NCBI GenBank assembly: GCA_948956705.1
Contig: CARCZS010000006.1
Location: forward strand, 48,444 to 112,443
DNA: 64,000 nt
Reading direction: 5' to 3'
Source of the DNA: an uncultured Phocaeicola sp.
GTDB lineage: Bacteria; Bacteroidota; Bacteroidia; Bacteroidales; Bacteroidaceae
Shown: positions 38,005 to 47,833 of the stretch, piece after piece
Position numbering within the stretch: the stretch's first letter is position 1
How the letters are laid out: the number at the start of each line of letters is the position of its first letter
The notes under the pieces: model-generated
The model's input: only the letters and a program-made list of their open reading frames with translations
What the model was told of the DNA's origin: nothing
Databases searched by the model: none
Position numbers and translations under genes: made by a program

Positions 38005-38666
38005 TTCTGGTCAACATAAGGTTTTACAATATCACGCCACAGCAAGTATCCCTTTCCTAATAAATGTAATCCGTCATTAGTGTATACTGGATTCATCTTG
38101 CCTGTCTCTTTCTCCACAAAATGACTATACAAATCAATATAGGCAACTCCTTCCTTTACCGCCAATGGTTCCAACAAATCATTAATTTGTTTTACCACCT
38201 GCCAGCGTGATGTATGCCCGTTAAACATACCGTAACAATCATTCACCGGCAATACACTTTGCAAATATAATTTTGTTTTTGGAGATTCTTGCTTTATTTT
38301 CCGAACAATCATACTTATTTCTGAAATAATTTTATCCGCAGACGTTCCCCGAGAAACATCATTGATACCGATCAATAAAAAAATCTTTGCCGGTTTTCCC
38401 TTTACAATCGGATCCAAACGGTCATATACCCCCATACAGATATCTCCACTGATACCCCTGTTCTTCACATTCTTATTTTGAAACAACTCAGCCCACTCGC
38501 AACCGTTGGTAATACTGTTCCCTAAAAAAATAATATCTTTTGAAGTAACCGGAAGTTCTTCAAACAAAGTCGCTCTCTGCTCATAAAAAGTAGAATACTT
38601 GCGTTCCTGAGCAAACTGGGGTAACGCTAATAATAATCCCAATAACAATAAGACAATACGTTTCAT
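38001..38666 (-). CDS. SGNH/GDSL esterase, secreted
   Basis: A 221-residue single-domain esterase with signal peptide (LLLALPQFAQE). Block I is IIFLGNSITNG (about 44-54), block III is LLIGINDVSRG (about 95-105) and the catalytic Asp-His is in TNDGLHLLGKGY. It is a paralogue of the first domain of the next gene and is coupled to it by a 4-bp overlap. A role in deacetylating glycan substrates is likely, possibly at a different position from the two-domain protein. Confidence 0.88.
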   Translation of the reverse strand: MKRIVLLLLGLLLALPQFAQERKYSTFYEQRATLFEELPVTSKDIIFLGNSITNGCEWAELFQNKNVKNRGISGDICMGVYDRLDPIVKGKPAKIFLLIGINDVSRGTSADKIISEISMIVRKIKQESPKTKLYLQSVLPVNDCYGMFNGHTSRWQVVKQINDLLEPLAVKEGVAYIDLYSHFVEKETGKMNPVYTNDGLHLLGKGYLLWRDIVKPYVDQK

Positions 38667-38667
38667 T

Positions 38668-40674
38668 TTATTTTTGTTTATCTGGTGAATAAATCAATCC
38701 CTCTACCGCCCTTTCTCCGTCAGGAGTCACAAAGACAGCAGTAAACATCCACTTCACAAGACGCGTCTCAGCCATCTTAAACTTGCCGATAGGCAACTTT
38801 AAGAAAACCTTGTTCCAACCTTTATTTAAATGCACCGCCAATGGCACTCTTCCTACGCAATTCTCATTTCCCAAAGGTACTTCATAACTTTTCACCTTAT
38901 GCGTAGCAGTCCATACAGGAGGTAATATTTCACGATCATTAATCCAGATACGGCTTCCCTTATAATCCCATTTGTCAGGCAATGGCGCCAGATCCATCTC
39001 CGAACGGCTATAATTCTGAAACTCTGCCCATAACCCCACTTCCTGGTCTTTGGGCGAATACACCCAAGTATATGCATAAGCCGTGTGGTTTTCCTTAGGA
39101 TCAGCATAAAAAGCAGGAACCATATCCCCCCAGACATGGCGTAAATAAATACCTGCCCCTATTGCCTGACGTACACCATACGTATTCCCGTTATAATGAT
39201 AGATATCCTTTAACTCCTGTTCAGGCGGGAACACCTTATCCATATCTCCCCCATTAGGAAAAGCATCCGTAATATTCCATTTTACATTAGTCTGTTTTAC
39301 ATAGGCGAAAGGATATCCTTTAAACGTATGCTCCTTATGCCACAACATACGCTTTTCAAAATCAGCGAATTCTTTGAATGCTTCCGTGTCTTCGGGTGGA
39401 AGTATCGTACCCAGTCCGTCAAAATATTCCGTACCTCCCCCTCTCCAGGCACGCTCGGCAATAGCAAGCATATTGGGATACAAGCCATTTTCAATAACCA
39501 GATTCCACTCATTGTCAATCAAACGATCGTGCCACAAAGCCAATATAGTTCCCGCAATGTCCTCACTGCCTTCTGCCTGATCATAAATACGGCTGTTGTA
39601 CAAAGCTACAATATCACCGAAAACATCAAAATGATTCAGATAATGAAATTTGGAATCGATAGCAGGAATACCCGGTTGCGCCTTTCCACGGTAACTCCAC
39701 AAATGTGTCATGTCTATTTCCCCCGGTTTATAGTGCCAGCCCGGATTCCAGGATATTACTTTTTTCCCTTTTGAGCGTACATACGCCACCATTTCGGGTA
39801 CAAAATGCGGATTGGTAAACTCCACCTCATCCGTACCTATATGTAAATAAGGCACATCAAATGTCTCACACACCTCATCCAGCAACAGTTTCAATATTTT
39901 CATCCCTTCCGGACTTTGCATATCATGGCGGAAAGCACGCACAAAGGCAGCACTATGCCCCGGCATATCTATCTCAGGAATCAACAACACCTGATGTTTC
40001 TTACAAAAATCCACCAAATCGCGTGCCTCTTCCAGCGTATAATATTTACCCGGCATACGGATGGTATTCACACTATCATTCAGCATAGGAAAGATTTTAC
40101 TTTCCAATCTCCATGCCTGGTTTTCAGTAAGATGCCAATGAAATACATTAATCTTAAACCGAGATAAAATCTCGATCTCTCTTTTCAATTCTTCCATTGA
40201 AATATAACTGCGTCCCACATCCTGCATAAATCCGCGTATCCGGAATGCCGGCCAGTCTACAATCTCACATCCGGCAACAGAACTTCTCTTCCCTTTTTTC
40301 CGTTCCAATTGCCGAAGTGTCTGCATAGCCCAATACACTCCCTGTTCTGTTACAGCCTCTATCTTTATCCGCTTGTTTGAAACAGAAAGACGATAGGCTT
40401 CAGCCCCGTTTAGCCTGGCTTCCTCAATAGACGGAACCAGTTCCACTTCAATCACCGATGACGAGTGTTCAACAATCTCACCACCTGCATTCATGATAAA
40501 AACTTCCCACTCCGGCCTCAACACCGGAGTAGAAAGTTTCACCTTTCCCATAGTAAAGTTCTTCCCCGTATCCTTATACAACTGAGGTTTAGGAAGTAAC
40601 GAGATACTGGTTTGTGCTATAGTTACAGCACAAACCAGTATCATACCAATAAAACTAGAAAATCTGCGTTTCAT
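38668..40674 (-). CDS. GH20 beta-N-acetylhexosaminidase, secreted, divergent
   Basis: A 668-residue family 20 protein with a signal peptide (MILVCAVTIAQ). The GH20b domain (about 22-145) and the barrel are present, with D282-E283 in HIGTDEVEF; the third Gly of the usual HxGGDE is Thr. The region after the barrel (about 440-668) is not the F5/8 type of the two other paralogues but a beta-sandwich-like domain (VGRVPLAVHLNKGWNKVFLK). Third and most divergent GH20 of the locus. Adjacent genes are 3 bp (sialidase) and 1 bp (SGNH) away. Confidence 0.92.
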   Translation of the reverse strand: MKRRFSSFIGMILVCAVTIAQTSISLLPKPQLYKDTGKNFTMGKVKLSTPVLRPEWEVFIMNAGGEIVEHSSSVIEVELVPSIEEARLNGAEAYRLSVSNKRIKIEAVTEQGVYWAMQTLRQLERKKGKRSSVAGCEIVDWPAFRIRGFMQDVGRSYISMEELKREIEILSRFKINVFHWHLTENQAWRLESKIFPMLNDSVNTIRMPGKYYTLEEARDLVDFCKKHQVLLIPEIDMPGHSAAFVRAFRHDMQSPEGMKILKLLLDEVCETFDVPYLHIGTDEVEFTNPHFVPEMVAYVRSKGKKVISWNPGWHYKPGEIDMTHLWSYRGKAQPGIPAIDSKFHYLNHFDVFGDIVALYNSRIYDQAEGSEDIAGTILALWHDRLIDNEWNLVIENGLYPNMLAIAERAWRGGGTEYFDGLGTILPPEDTEAFKEFADFEKRMLWHKEHTFKGYPFAYVKQTNVKWNITDAFPNGGDMDKVFPPEQELKDIYHYNGNTYGVRQAIGAGIYLRHVWGDMVPAFYADPKENHTAYAYTWVYSPKDQEVGLWAEFQNYSRSEMDLAPLPDKWDYKGSRIWINDREILPPVWTATHKVKSYEVPLGNENCVGRVPLAVHLNKGWNKVFLKLPIGKFKMAETRLVKWMFTAVFVTPDGERAVEGLIYSPDKQK

Positions 40675-40677
40675 TAT

Positions 40678-42318
40678 TTATTTGGTCTTAATAATATCTT
40701 TCAGCTTTATCGCTTGGAAAGTCATGTGGGCCACACTGCTTTCATATAAAATTCCTACTGTTTCCTTGTCAATCATAGTCAAGCAGCTGTATCCCCAACC
40801 CCAACCGGCATCCAGCAGCAATTGATTCTCGGGCAACCAAGTCACCCCACCATCCAGACTTGCTTTGATGGTAATGCTATGACGGTTCTTGGCATCATTC
40901 GGATTAGAGAACAAAAGGATGTCTTTACCCAATACATTCTCTTTAGCTTTAACACTAATCAAACTGGCCATACAAACCGGTTCCTGTAAGGCTGTACGTG
41001 AAGACTCATGTTCTTTCCATGTTTTACCTAAATCTGTAGTTGTAGAAACGGCACGACTGCCACCACGATTATCACGCATATTCAGCATCAGCACTCCCGG
41101 TTCCACTTCCGCTACCTGAGATTCAGTTGTATTAGTGCGTGCCAATGTACTGATATTCCAGGTTTTTCCATGATCCTTACTGTATATAATACCGGCATTA
41201 GGAATACGGTCATTGCCAATATACTGGCTGGCAAAGACCAATGTTCCATCTTCCATAGAGATACCTCTACCGGGACCTTGCAGCAAGAAATACCATGACG
41301 GATCTTTCACCTGTTCTGTTATATTCATAGGCTCCGACCAGGTCTTACCATCATCATCACTTTTCACCATCATTAATTGTGCTGTATGATTACGGTCCAT
41401 GCCTGTTTGTGAATTCCACCACGCACGCCCATTTCCCATACCATGTGTCCAGGCAGCGACAATCCAGATAGTTCCTGTCTTCTTATCAACCAAAATGGCC
41501 GGATCGCCTACTCCATTCTGTGCTTTAGGCAACCCATCATATTCACCAAATGCCATCGGAATGCGCATTTTCTCCCAAGTCTGACCTCCGTCCGTACTTC
41601 TGCTCAGACCTATTTCCACATACTCCTGTAAATCCGCACTATTATTATAGCGTACATCATATACCCCCAACAAGGTTCCTTTATTTGAAGTGGCCAATCC
41701 GGGAATACGATAGGCAGCAGCCCCGTCGTCACCGGCATGACGCACGCCGATCCCCATATAATGGGTATCCGCCTTACGGGCTATCTTCAAAGGAGCAACC
41801 TGTCCGTCAATCTTAGCTTCCACCACTTCTGCCGACACTTTGGACAAGATAGAAGCAACAGGCTTCATTTGCAGGCTAATCCAAAAATAATTCACTCCCG
41901 GAAACAATTTTTGGTCAGCTTTCAATACAACCTCACGCTTCGGGGCCTTCACTTCCGACTTCAAAACGGAATAAGAAGTATTGGCAGCCAATGTTTTTCC
42001 CGGAGTATTATTAGATATATAATCTACCGGAGCAAAATAAGTCTTTCCCCTCCTCTCCACGCTTTCAGTTCCACCATAATACAGTTTCACAGATTCAATT
42101 TCATTCAAATTCACGTCTTTGCCGAAGTCCAACTTCACTTCATTCAGCATCTGACTTTGAGTAGCCTCTATACGTAAATGAAACAACTCATTATCCTGCC
42201 TTTCAATCAACACAGGAATCCGGGTTTCGCGGACAACAACCGTATCTGCCGCCGCACTCAACTTGAAGGGTGCTAATATAAAAACAACAATTAGCAGTAA
42301 TAAGCTAGGGTTTCTCAT
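40678..42318 (-). CDS. nanH: GH33 exo-alpha-sialidase, secreted
   Basis: A 546-residue sialidase with signal peptide (APFKLSAAADT). An N-terminal carbohydrate-binding-like beta domain (about 25-175) precedes the six-bladed propeller. The propeller opens with YRIPGLAT (203-210, the FRIP-type arginine) and shows five Asp boxes (STDGGQTW, SDDDGKTW, SKDHGKTW, TTDLGKTW, SLDGGVTW) around residues 241, 321, 381, 428 and 488. It releases terminal Neu5Ac from host glycans, the entry reaction for the whole locus and the source of substrate for the nan operon. First hydrolase gene after susD, separated from it by a hairpin. Confidence 0.96.
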   Translation of the reverse strand: MRNPSLLLLIVVFILAPFKLSAAADTVVVRETRIPVLIERQDNELFHLRIEATQSQMLNEVKLDFGKDVNLNEIESVKLYYGGTESVERRGKTYFAPVDYISNNTPGKTLAANTSYSVLKSEVKAPKREVVLKADQKLFPGVNYFWISLQMKPVASILSKVSAEVVEAKIDGQVAPLKIARKADTHYMGIGVRHAGDDGAAAYRIPGLATSNKGTLLGVYDVRYNNSADLQEYVEIGLSRSTDGGQTWEKMRIPMAFGEYDGLPKAQNGVGDPAILVDKKTGTIWIVAAWTHGMGNGRAWWNSQTGMDRNHTAQLMMVKSDDDGKTWSEPMNITEQVKDPSWYFLLQGPGRGISMEDGTLVFASQYIGNDRIPNAGIIYSKDHGKTWNISTLARTNTTESQVAEVEPGVLMLNMRDNRGGSRAVSTTTDLGKTWKEHESSRTALQEPVCMASLISVKAKENVLGKDILLFSNPNDAKNRHSITIKASLDGGVTWLPENQLLLDAGWGWGYSCLTMIDKETVGILYESSVAHMTFQAIKLKDIIKTK

Positions 42319-42373
42319 AATATTTATAATTTTACGGGTGTAAAAATAAAAGTTTTTATTGAAATTAGAAAAT

Positions 42374-42419
42374 AAAAAGACGGTTTCTTTATTAATTTCA
42401 TAAAGAACACCGTCTTTTT
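42374..42419 (-). terminator. Hairpin between susD and the hydrolase genes
   Basis: AAAAAGACGGT-TTCTTTAT pairs with ATAAAGAA-CACCGTCTTTTT, with A/T tracts at both ends, 32 bp past the susD stop. It may terminate part of the susCD transcript, leaving binding proteins in excess over the enzymes, or stabilise the susCD message. Confidence 0.65.
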
Positions 42420-42450
42420 ATGCAATTAAAGATTCTTATCCGACAAAAAT

Positions 42451-43953
42451 TTAATAACCAACCGTTTGTTTCAACAATGGATTATTAGTAAGAGCTCCTT
42501 GGTTGATAGGCCAAAGCAGACGGGCAGGCTCCGCCGGAGTATAGTCAAGCACGTACGAATCGCCAAAACGCCTCAAGTCATACCATCGTTTACCTTCCAG
42601 CATAAATTCAAACAAACGTTCCTGCAAGACAGCATCCGCCGGACGCTTATCGACTTCCTGATTGGGAAACCCCACTGTTGAAGCATCATACGCATCACCA
42701 AACGCACGCCGGCGCACCCGGTTTATCTCTGTAGCCGGATCCTCACCCAAAAGCACTTTCGCCTCAGCCAGCATCAATAGCAAATCCGAATATCTATAAA
42801 TAGGATAATCATCACATCTCACCCGTGTACTCCCATTCATAACTCCCCAATACTTATGCGGATACACCCCTACCAATTCCAACTTGCCATTTTCCACCTT
42901 ATTATATACATCTTTCAATGTAACGTCACGACGGGTGTCTCCCGGCAGAAACTTCTTGAAGTTTTCCAATTTCACCATCAGGCGCATGATACCGAAATTA
43001 TTCTCGACCGACGTATTTATCAAAGTACCATCCGCATTATAGAATTTCCCTAAATAATCAGCCTGTGGAAACAAATCATTATTTCCATTCCACAGATTGT
43101 ATTCAAACAATTCATTATGAATGGTAAAGATAATCTCTTTATTACCTTTATTATCATAAGCAAACACTCCCTGATAAGTATCCATCAAGTCCAGATTGCT
43201 ACGGCTGATATTATTCTGTATGTCAACCAACGCATTCTTTGCTGTCCGGGCATCTCCTTCTCCCCCGTCACGATGGGCACTCCACAGATATACATCCGCT
43301 TTCAGCATCAATGTGGCAGCCTTTGACCACAGCGATTTTTTTTCCTTTATGGTATAATCGGATCCAAAATAACTTAATGAAGATTCTATATCTTTTTTTA
43401 CCTGCTCAAAGATTTCGGCAGCCGGAGTCGCCGCCTTTGCCAGTTTACCCACTTCAAAACCCAGGCTAGGCTCTTCCGTAAACACGACATCTCCCCATGA
43501 ACGATATAGCTGATACATATAGTAAGCACGCAATCCATACACCTGTCCCAAATAATAATTCCTGGCACTTTCAGTCAGCACATCCGTATGAAGAGTTCTG
43601 CTGATAAACAAGTTCATCTGGTTGATATTCTGATACAAATCACCAAACCCGCTGATTCCGGGATTCTCCGCATTCAATGTATTATAAGGAAAACGTTCCA
43701 TCCCCTGGGTAGCTTCTCCACCGAAAGGAATTCCCCCAAAGACATCACTTCTTGCCTCACCCAACAAAAACATATTCCACGAATGGCTCCTGAAGCGACT
43801 ATGCAGTCCAAAAACAAATGAATCAAACTGTTCCAGAGTTTTCCAGTAATTCAAGTCAGTGATATCGCTCACCGGGTCCATATCCAACGAAGTACATCCA
43901 CCGGCCAACATAGCCGATGCGGCAAAAGCCAATATTATCTTTTTTATGTTCAT
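42451..43953 (-). CDS. susD: SusD-like outer-membrane glycan-binding lipoprotein
   Basis: A 500-residue RagB/SusD family lipoprotein (lipobox MLAGGC, Cys20). It shows the family N-terminus (LDMDPVSDITDLNYWKTLEQ), the TPR-like helical scaffold (YYLGQVYGLRAYYMYQLYRSWGD, in two parts near residue 135) and the C-terminal RLFEFMLEGKRWYDLRRFGD motif (about 455-474). It caps the SusC barrel and captures glycans at the cell surface. It starts 19 bp after susC. Confidence 0.95.
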   Translation of the reverse strand: MNIKKIILAFAASAMLAGGCTSLDMDPVSDITDLNYWKTLEQFDSFVFGLHSRFRSHSWNMFLLGEARSDVFGGIPFGGEATQGMERFPYNTLNAENPGISGFGDLYQNINQMNLFISRTLHTDVLTESARNYYLGQVYGLRAYYMYQLYRSWGDVVFTEEPSLGFEVGKLAKAATPAAEIFEQVKKDIESSLSYFGSDYTIKEKKSLWSKAATLMLKADVYLWSAHRDGGEGDARTAKNALVDIQNNISRSNLDLMDTYQGVFAYDNKGNKEIIFTIHNELFEYNLWNGNNDLFPQADYLGKFYNADGTLINTSVENNFGIMRLMVKLENFKKFLPGDTRRDVTLKDVYNKVENGKLELVGVYPHKYWGVMNGSTRVRCDDYPIYRYSDLLLMLAEAKVLLGEDPATEINRVRRRAFGDAYDASTVGFPNQEVDKRPADAVLQERLFEFMLEGKRWYDLRRFGDSYVLDYTPAEPARLLWPINQGALTNNPLLKQTVGY

Positions 43954-43972
43954 ACCTTTTCTTTTTTACACA

Positions 43973-46900
43973 TTAAAATGACAATTGTAAACCAAACAGA
44001 ACGGTTCTTGGTGTAGGATAGCGTCCATTGTCTATACCGCCACGACCATTTGCCTGAATATCCATAACCGGTTCCGGAGAAGTTCCATCATATCCGGTAA
44101 TATAGAATAAATTCTGCCCCGTAACATACACGGACGCATCGGTCAAGAACACCTTATTTATAAGATTCTTCGGGAATTTATAACTCAAGGTTACCTCACG
44201 CAGACACAAATAATCCCCCTTTTCATAGAAAGTAGAGTTATTATTGTTCAGATTCGTTGTACCATTATTGGAACGGGTAATGTTCTTTTTCGCATTCTGG
44301 TCGGCCCAATAGAATTTAGGAATACTAGTTTCCGTATTGTTTTCAGACCACGAATTTCTGACATCCGTAATCAAATTGAACGACCCGTTATACTGCCCCA
44401 AGATTCTTGCTTTCAAATCATTGTAAATGGTATGACCCACCGCATAGTCAAAACGACCATACAAAGACCAGTTTTTATAGTTCAGCGTGGTAGAAAAACC
44501 ACCGGTCCATTTCGGATAAATATTACCCACCACCTGACGGTCGTATGAATTTATAACATTATCCCCATTCTTGTCATCCCACAGTACATCTCCCGGCTCA
44601 ATGGGTTTCCATCCCGGTTTACCCGCATATTCGGCAGCCTTATTCGGCCCATACAGGTTGGCAACCTCATCCACAAAATCACCGGCATGATTTCTCACAT
44701 CATCCCAGTCACGCAAGATACGCACTTGTTTATAAGCAATGATATCACCCAAGCTTTTTCCTTCTTGAATGCCGCCTACCCAAACCAACGAGTTGGATTT
44801 TGGATCCCATACCTGCTCACCCCCCTGACGGTTGTTTACATTCCCGTTAAAAGGCAGCTTCTTCACCATATTCTTCACAAATGAAGTATTAGCGGTGACA
44901 TCCCACGACCAGCCCTTCCTTGTCAGCAGATTCACCTTGGCTTCCAGTTCGAAACCACGGTTGCTGATAGTACCCAGATTCGTTTTGAACGAGGGAAATC
45001 CTGTATATTCCGGCAAATTCACATCAGTCAGCAAATCGGAAGTCGTGCGGTCATAGTAGTCCATAATCATATGAATACGATTATTGAAAAAGCCCAAGTC
45101 AAGCCCCAGTTCAAACGTATGGCTCTTTTCCCAACGCAATTTACTATTGACCACCCCTGTATTCAAATAACCCAGGTTACCATTATAAGCACCTACCGAA
45201 CCATATTTACCATATACATCAAAATTACCGATACCGTTTACATTACCGTTCAACCCATAACTGATACGCGGTTTAATCAAGGATACTACTTCCGCAAACT
45301 TTGAATCTTTAAAGAAAGCTTCCTCATGCACATTCCAACCGGCAGATATACCCGGAAAAAATCCCCAACGATTGTCGGACAATTTGGAAATACCGTCATA
45401 ACGGGCTACCAAGGACACCATATAACGATAATTATAATCATAGTTAACACGGGCGAAACCGGAAAGAATGCGATATCCGGTTTTGACAGAAGTAGTATAA
45501 GTACGGTTAGTGCCCGCATTTAAAGTAGGTATATCATCTGTAGGAGCACCGGAAACACGCGCTTCCAGGTTCTGATACTGATAATCAAAATACTCACCAC
45601 CTGCCATGGCATTGATATTATGTCCGCTAAAACCTTTTTTATATTCCAGAGTCAATGCATGCTGTTGTTGAAAAACTTTTGTATTTGTTTGAGAAGCATT
45701 ACGATTGGTATTGGAAGCTTGTCCTATCTGTTGATATTTCTTTTCAAACAGTTCAAACTGACTATCTGTATAATACATAGAACTGTTTCCATTCAGGAAC
45801 AATTGCTGCGGAAGGATTTCCAAAGCAAAACCGATATTAAACGAAGTCTTACGGTTCGTTGTAGAACGAGTCAGTTTATCTTTCCAATAATAAGGATTAC
45901 CATCCTGATTACTCCATCCGGCAGCAGGACTTCCATCCTCATTCCACGGATTCCAAGTGGGAAACATACTCATGGTACGATAGAACAACTCATACTCTCC
46001 CGTTTCTCCGTTCCAAGGGCTTTTCAAGTCGTAAGTCCATAAATCGGGCATCTTGGACCATGAAAAACTACCGCCGGCATTCACTGTCAAAACGGGCAAC
46101 AACTTGTATGAACCGTTGATAGTCCCGTTCACACGCTGATAATTGGTAGAAATTATCTGACCGTCTTCCGAATAATACCCTAAAGATGAGGAAAATGTTC
46201 CTTTGTCATTACCTCCCGACAAATTCAGATAATGATCTTGTGTAAACGCGGCATTGCGGAAAGTCAGATCATGCAGCTCACCGGCATGGTTTCTAAAAAT
46301 CAAAGTTTTATCATGGTCCACAGGATCCGCCATAGAACGCCATCCTTCATTCAGCAAATGTTTGTTTGCATCTGTCATAAAGGCCAGATCCACTCCGGAG
46401 TTAACCCCAAAACCTTTCTGGTTCTCCATACTTGTACCGCCATTGGTACGCTGCCAACCTAAACGTTGATAATACAAATAGTCACCGGCATCCAAATACT
46501 TATACCCTTCACGTGCAAAGTTCACACCCCCTTTGAACTTATAAGTAATTTGTGTCCTGCCTTCCACCCCCTTCTTGGTTGTCACCAGAATTACGCCGTT
46601 ATTGGCACGGGCACCATAAATAGCTGTGGAAGCCGCATCTTTCAGCACCTGTATGGATTCAATATCTGAAGGATTGATATCATCCATAGAACGCACAAGG
46701 CCATCCACCACGACCAACGGCCCTTCCAGATTCTTGTTTATGGAAGCACCACCACGCAAAACGATATTGGGCGAACTACCCGGTTTACCCGAAGTATTTG
46801 TCACACGCAATCCGCTGACAGTTCCCTGCAAGGATTGGGCCGCATTACTCATAGCTGCATTTTGTAATACTTTATCATCCAACTTTGAAATAGAGTTCGT

Positions 46901-47248
46901 CATCAACGAACGTTTCTGACTCATTCCATAACCGGTCACCACGACCTCATCCAGCATTTCTGCATCTTCTTTTAAAATAACCTTGTAAGTGTTTGGCACT
47001 CCCACTACAATTTGTTGTGTTTTGTAACCTATATAACTCACATCCAGTTTTGCCCCCACAGGCACTTGGATAGTAAAGTTACCGTCTACATCAGTTATTG
47101 TACCATTTGTTGTCCCCACCTCCAGGACACTCGCTCCGATAACAGGTTCACCGGTGGCATCTACCACTACCCCTGTTATCGTTTTTGTTTGCGCCATCAT
47201 GTTTATTGCAAAACAGAGGCATACGATAAAAAAGAGAGCTTTCTTCAT
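43973..47248 (-). CDS. susC: SusC-like TonB-dependent transporter
   Basis: A 1091-residue outer-membrane transporter. After the signal peptide (AINMMAQ) comes a carboxypeptidase-D-like regulatory domain (TITGVVVDATGEPVIGASV, about 23-100). The TonB box/start of plug follows (EMLDEVVVTGYGMSQKRSL, near 98), then the plug (GSSPNIVLRGGASIN) and a 22-strand barrel ending in a Phe (LFGLQLSF). There is no N-terminal STN signalling domain, so it is unlikely to work through an ECF sigma/anti-sigma pair. It imports the glycans bound by SusD and heads the locus. The 311-bp upstream gap is AT-rich and must hold the main promoter. Confidence 0.96.
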   Translation of the reverse strand: MKKALFFIVCLCFAINMMAQTKTITGVVVDATGEPVIGASVLEVGTTNGTITDVDGNFTIQVPVGAKLDVSYIGYKTQQIVVGVPNTYKVILKEDAEMLDEVVVTGYGMSQKRSLMTNSISKLDDKVLQNAAMSNAAQSLQGTVSGLRVTNTSGKPGSSPNIVLRGGASINKNLEGPLVVVDGLVRSMDDINPSDIESIQVLKDAASTAIYGARANNGVILVTTKKGVEGRTQITYKFKGGVNFAREGYKYLDAGDYLYYQRLGWQRTNGGTSMENQKGFGVNSGVDLAFMTDANKHLLNEGWRSMADPVDHDKTLIFRNHAGELHDLTFRNAAFTQDHYLNLSGGNDKGTFSSSLGYYSEDGQIISTNYQRVNGTINGSYKLLPVLTVNAGGSFSWSKMPDLWTYDLKSPWNGETGEYELFYRTMSMFPTWNPWNEDGSPAAGWSNQDGNPYYWKDKLTRSTTNRKTSFNIGFALEILPQQLFLNGNSSMYYTDSQFELFEKKYQQIGQASNTNRNASQTNTKVFQQQHALTLEYKKGFSGHNINAMAGGEYFDYQYQNLEARVSGAPTDDIPTLNAGTNRTYTTSVKTGYRILSGFARVNYDYNYRYMVSLVARYDGISKLSDNRWGFFPGISAGWNVHEEAFFKDSKFAEVVSLIKPRISYGLNGNVNGIGNFDVYGKYGSVGAYNGNLGYLNTGVVNSKLRWEKSHTFELGLDLGFFNNRIHMIMDYYDRTTSDLLTDVNLPEYTGFPSFKTNLGTISNRGFELEAKVNLLTRKGWSWDVTANTSFVKNMVKKLPFNGNVNNRQGGEQVWDPKSNSLVWVGGIQEGKSLGDIIAYKQVRILRDWDDVRNHAGDFVDEVANLYGPNKAAEYAGKPGWKPIEPGDVLWDDKNGDNVINSYDRQVVGNIYPKWTGGFSTTLNYKNWSLYGRFDYAVGHTIYNDLKARILGQYNGSFNLITDVRNSWSENNTETSIPKFYWADQNAKKNITRSNNGTTNLNNNNSTFYEKGDYLCLREVTLSYKFPKNLINKVFLTDASVYVTGQNLFYITGYDGTSPEPVMDIQANGRGGIDNGRYPTPRTVLFGLQLSF

Positions 47249-47559
47249 GAATCTCAGATTTGGTTGATAAATTAATGTTTAAATAAAAAAGTTTAATTAA
47301 GTGTTAGTTTTAAAACCCCTCAAAAAGAAAATAATTTTAAAATCAACAGCGAATATATGCACGTATATTTAGTATATACAAGAAACAAAAGGAACTATAT
47401 TCTTTATTAGTCTTTGTTTTTTAGAATAAACTAAATATTAAGGCATATTTTAAAAAGTTACATAAGGGAATAACTCAAAAAAGGAAAAAAGGTTCATACG
47501 GAGAAGATATAACAAGAAAAAACCTCCTTACAATTCTTTGCAAAGAGGTTACTGAATTG
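47249..47559. promoter_or_regulatory. Upstream region of the glycan locus
   Basis: An AT-rich gap of 311 bp without a gene. On the minus strand a TTTTG-like -33 (near 47387) followed by TATACG-type sequence (near 47360) is a possible but weak promoter. I see no copy of the nan palindrome (TATTTATTAA) here, and no signature of a hybrid two-component system nearby. Confidence 0.35.
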
Positions 47560-47631
47560 TACACCCGATGAGAATCGAACTCATATCGTCGGAACCGGAA
47601 TCCGGTATTCTATCCATTGAACTACGGGTGC
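47560..47631 (-). tRNA. tRNA-Arg (anticodon CCG)
   Basis: A 72-nt cloverleaf on the minus strand. The acceptor stem is GCACCCG / CGGGTGT (a G-U first pair) with discriminator A73. The D stem is GTTC / GAAT, the anticodon loop TTCCGGT reads CCG, and the T arm is ATGAG-TTCGATT-CTCAT. The outermost anticodon-stem pair is a C-A mismatch. CCA is not encoded. Anticodon CCG decodes CGG arginine codons. Confidence 0.93.
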
Positions 47632-47793
47632 GTCTGAAACTTGGACGTGCAAAAGTACAAAATATATTGTCTTTATCCTAATAATTTGGGATATTTATCT
47701 ATCAAAATAATATTTTGCTCATTAATTTAAGTATAAAACAATCAATTTGATTATATTTTCGGCTAAACATATAACAATATCACAAATAATTTC

Positions 47794-47801
47794 TATATTT
47801 G
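47794..47801 (+). promoter_or_regulatory. -7 promoter element of asnA
   Basis: TATATTTG matches TAnnTTTG and lies 32 bp before the asnA start codon. A -33 match is not clear. Confidence 0.5.
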
Positions 47802-47833
47802 CAAGCAATTAAAACAACTAGATCTATTTTACA

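Noticed and set aside
43973..47248. ECF sigma/anti-sigma control of the SusC gene
   Set aside because: The transporter has no STN domain after its signal peptide, and neither sigma gene of the window is near it.
47560..47631. Integration site of a mobile element at tRNA-Arg
   Set aside because: No integrase gene and no second copy of the tRNA 3' end is seen in the window.
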